Assembly (NCBI GenBank): GCA_030549775.1
Contig: CM060177.1
Coordinates: 64,544,638 to 64,608,637, forward strand
Source of the DNA: Tamarix chinensis
Lineage: Eukaryota; Streptophyta; Magnoliopsida; Caryophyllales; Tamaricaceae
Reading direction: 5' to 3'
DNA: 64,000 nt
Under the pieces are notes generated by a model. That model was not told the origin of the DNA. It made no database searches and was given only the letters and a program-made list of their open reading frames with translations. Below, in pieces: positions 61,004 to 64,000 of this stretch (positions are counted from its first letter, which is position 1; each line of letters starts with the position of its first letter). The translations under genes and the position numbers were made by a program.

Positions 61004-62393
61004 GGTAGTTTTGAAGAATATAAACACATGATATTAGTGTTTCAATGGAAACCAAAAGTGTAGAGGTGCTGGAAATTGAGAGGTGTAGAGGTTTTTTTGA
61101 TGGTTTTTTCTAAGCTTCTTGGATGGAGACTTACTAAGAAATAAGAGACGGTGATAACAAAGAGTGGTTAGTAAAATTTGGAGTTCGAGAAGTTTAGTTC
61201 TTAGATAAGATGTAGAGGAAAGGATGATATAATATAGAGGAATAATTTCGAATGGTGAGTGATGGACTATCGTTAATGGAGGTGAAGATATAATGATGAT
61301 GATGATGATTATCCAAATGCAACAAGATTTGAATAAAGATATGGTTCGAATATTGAAGGGTAATATTTAAATATAGTAGGAAATAATTAGTAAGATCTTG
61401 CTTAAAGATAATAGGAATTTAAATGGAGAAATGAATAGAGGTTTGAATATGATAGATTGTATTAAAAAATTTCTGGAAAAGAATGGATGATAATATATTC
61501 TTAAAGGAGTTTGGTGAATCGTTAAAGATAGGTATGAGGTAGTCGAATATTGGGTTGAATATTTGAATGTGTAGGGTTGAAGAACAGGGGATCTTCAAAC
61601 TTTGATTTTGAAGAATCGAATAGAGGGATAAATATGTACTAGAGGATGGTTGAAGATGTACTATCAAAACATGAGCAAGATTGATGCTTGATGTTGAAGA
61701 TCAACGTGGATGAAGATGATAATCGTGTATGGTTGGTGAACTTTGGAGTTGGGATGAGGTGATTCTTGGATAATATTTGAGAGTTGTGTGATGCAATTAG
61801 ACGTGTGAAATTCAATTGGTTGGTGGGGATGAATATTCAAGGATTAAAGACATAGGATGATGATGAGTTGAGAATAATAGGAGTTGAATAATTGATGATG
61901 GTGAGATGTAATATAATTCGAATATGAGGGTGATATTCAAATATGTTAAATAGAAATGGGTGGGATTTTTCTTGAAGATGATATAAACTTAAATTGATAA
62001 ATGAAGAGGGGTTCAAATATCGAGTGATATTCAAAATTAGTTAGGAAAGAAGGGAGGATAATAGGTTCTTGAATGAGTTTGTTAGACATTTGAAGATGAG
62101 GAGAAGGTGGTTAGATATTTGGGATGATAAAATTTAGTGATGATGGGTTGAAGAATAGAATATCTTCAAACCTTGAATTTGAAGGTTCAAATGAAGGATG
62201 AAGATATACTAAAGGTAGGTTGAAGATATACTAAAGGTAGGTTGAAGATATACTACCAAGCACTATGAAGATTACCTACAATTCACATTGAAGATCAATG
62301 TGCATAGATGTTGCATGGGTGAACATAACAAAAATGTGGGTAGCAAGATGAAGGGAAGGGGTGACAATTTGAATGAATTGAAGAGCCAACCTA
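61004..62393 (-). repeat. Gypsy element leader with a ~571-bp direct duplication
   Basis: A purine-rich plus strand between gag and the primer-binding site. A diverged direct duplication is visible: 'gttgaagaacaggggatcttc' at 61576 corresponds to 'gttgaagaatagaatatcttc' at 62147, with matching sequence on both sides. A perfect 22-bp tandem (TGAAGATATACTAAAGGTAG + GT) lies at 62199-62242, with a partial third unit to about 62255. Confidence 0.7.
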
Positions 62394-62405
62394 GCTTTGA
62401 TACCA
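62394..62405 (-). other. Retroelement primer-binding site
   Basis: The minus strand reads TGGTATCAAAGC, one base different from the initiator-Met tRNA complement TGGTATCAGAGC. It lies 7 bp from the LTR end, in the right order for an element transcribed on the minus strand (LTR, then this site, then gag). Confidence 0.8.
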
Positions 62406-62412
62406 AAAATTA

Positions 62413-62755
62413 TGAGGATCAACTTGGAAACCATGAAACTGAATTGGATTTGAGGATCTTTAAAAAAGGTTGGAAGGATTAAAGATGATTTTGGTTCAGT
62501 TTGAAGGTATGGATGAAAATGGAGGATGTGAATCTTCAACCAATATTCAATAAGAAAGGGTTAAACTTTGAATGTTTTTTCAAGAACATGTTCAAAGGGT
62601 TTCTAGATAGGAAATAATCCATCCAATTTCTAATAAGAAGATACTATCTCACACAAGATAGAAACTTAGCCAAAATTGCTTGATTATTCAACTCGTTAAC
62701 TACTGTGTACATATGTGATTATGATTATATATAATACTCATAGCAAGGTGTTACA
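62413..62755 (-). mobile_element. Short 5' LTR (343 bp) of the minus-strand gypsy element
   Basis: On the minus strand it starts TGTAACACCTTGC and ends GGATCCTCA. It is placed immediately before the primer-binding site, with the gag remnant further downstream. The short length and Met primer fit Reina-like chromoviruses, but the lineage is an inference. No matching second LTR is present, so the 3' part of the element is lost. Confidence 0.75.
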
Positions 62756-64000
62756 ACAAATTACTAACTACCTAACAGCTGACCTAAGTGTTACTTAACA
62801 AATATATACGTTGGGAGCAACCCTAAAACTATAAGCCTTAGTTTGTTAGTAATTAAATAGATTTAGTTGTAACTAACCTAACCCATGGTTTTTTTAGTTG
62901 CATAACTAAATAGAAATAGTTATAACACCCTAATAAATGTAATATACGTCATTTAATTAAATGAAATTAATTACAGCATTACAAATCTTAAACTGACTAA
63001 TACACATGCATGAAATAAAAGGCTATGAAACCCTAATTTACATATGATGATAACCTAGGGTTTATAACAAGTTCTACACAATAATGAGGTATTTTCATGA
63101 ACTTGTTATCTTGTCCTCCATATATGACATAGCTTGAATGTTTGAATGTCTTGGACAGGAAAATGTCTTAAGTGTCTTCCTCTTGTAAATACATAATGTA
63201 CATGCAAGAACACCTTAAAGTATCTTCATTAGCCATGGTAGAAATATTATAAAAAATATCTAAGATGATTGGTTTTATTATTAAGTATGCAAATTCCTTA
63301 TTATCAAGAGGATCATGAGGTGCTTCTACATAAGCCTTATTATCTGATTTGAAATATCGAGTATATATTTTTTTACTTTTTTTTAATATAATCGGCATCG
63401 ATCATCGGCCGATGGCTTTAGTTTGCCTCTTAAATTTAGTTTGGCATTATTGTATATTAGTGATATTTTTGGATGATTGGGTTATTATTCCCTTCTTGAT
63501 CTTTCTTTCATTTTTGGAATTTTTTTCCTTTTTAACGAACGAGGTGGAACAAGCTTTTAAAGAGTCAAAATTTTACGAAGTCAAGCTTATGAGCCTAAGC
63601 TATACATGAGTCGAATTGATTTTTTTTAGAATCAAGCTGGACTTGTTAAATAAATGAGCTTAAAAATAAGGTTTAAATTTGACTCATTTAATTAAAAAGA
63701 GCAAGCCACATTGAAGTTTTAATGAGCTAAGATAAATAGGCTCATGAGTTCTTTTCGCTAATTTATAACCTACTAACATGACTAGTTGTATCGATAATAT
63801 AACTTTTGGCATAATCAAACTAATTCGAACTTGAGAGATGAAGTCCACTAAAATGCCTATATAACCAAGAAGCAATTACCAAATCTTTAATTTTAAGTCC
63901 ACACATATACCAAAAGTAGATAACGACAAAGAAAAGTATGACTCCAATTGAAACTCAAATTAGATTAGCACAAACAAGTAACATAACAAAATATATAAGG
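62756..64000. other. Non-coding region at the right edge
   Basis: About 1.2 kb. 'ataacaccctaat' near 62923 resembles an LTR head on the plus strand, but the rest of such an element cannot be seen. 63560-63740 has weak 'gagctt/gagcc' words like the hAT-type ends elsewhere. The open frames 63168-63398(-) and 63349-63609(+) overlap and have no recognisable domain. Confidence 0.35.

Noticed and set aside
62923..62985. Possible plus-strand LTR head (ataacaccctaataa)
   Set aside because: No LTR end, target duplication or internal motif can be linked to it within the window.
1..64000. Bacterial-style systems (CRISPR, toxin-antitoxin, phage, operons) and tRNA genes
   Set aside because: No regular spacer array, no Shine-Dalgarno-led gene clusters, and no tRNA-like cloverleaf with a TTCGAATCC-type arm was seen. 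All coding signals are plant transposon types.

Overview
This 64 kb window is from a plant nuclear genome, probably an AT-rich eudicot. It reads as a nest of transposable elements. I found no host gene I could name, no tRNA or intact rRNA gene, no CRISPR array and no bacterial-type operon. The plant call rests on a CACTA (En/Spm) element with spliced genes, a plant L1-type LINE, hAT remnants, a 5S-rRNA-bearing (Cassandra-like) fragment, and Ty3/gypsy LTRs with 5-bp target duplications.

Layout. 1-3550 and 13252-15583 are one repeat block (copy A), split by a structurally complete 9,701-bp CACTA transposon (3551-13251, 3-bp target duplication GTA). 13654-15460 inside copy A is a solo LTR. 16.7-19.6 kb is non-coding with degraded repeats. 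19637-24708 is a very long (5,072 bp) solo LTR with perfect 5-bp target duplications. 24.7-31.0 kb is AT-rich repeat DNA with a 5S-derived fragment and a long CTT microsatellite. 31.04-35.53 kb is a minus-strand LINE with decayed ORF1 and ORF2. 35.5-38.2 kb is more AT-rich DNA with direct repeats. 39.6-43.4 kb carries hAT-like pieces and an unidentified coding relic. 43376-49290 (copy B) is an inverted copy of copy A that lacks the CACTA, so it preserves the empty insertion site. 50963-58735 (copy C) is a third, more diverged and rearranged relative, with an LTR plus adjoining polypurine tract and a hAT-like MITE. 59.4-60.0 kb is LTR-like promoter DNA. 60.0-62.76 kb is a minus-strand, short-LTR Ty3/gypsy remnant (LTR, primer-binding site, leader, gag). 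The remainder shows nothing firm.

How the genes work together. Only the CACTA element has a coherent gene set. A TNP2-type DDE transposase reading frame is followed by a multi-exon accessory gene that joins a Transposase_24-like region to a Ulp1-like (C48) protease. Both are flanked by dense subterminal hairpins built on the AACCGTTATTAAA motif. The element looks dead as a coding unit. The transposase frame has two in-frame TAA codons and no frameshift, and the protease has in-frame stops and has lost its catalytic Cys. Its termini are intact, so it could still be moved by a relative.

Inferred order of events: older LTR-type repeat, then solo-LTR formation inside it, then duplication into inverted copies A and B, then CACTA insertion into copy A only. 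No new type of system is evident. The least explained items are the 157-codon ORF at 5061 inside the CACTA, the coding relic near 40.4-40.8 kb, and the inverted-repeat architecture.
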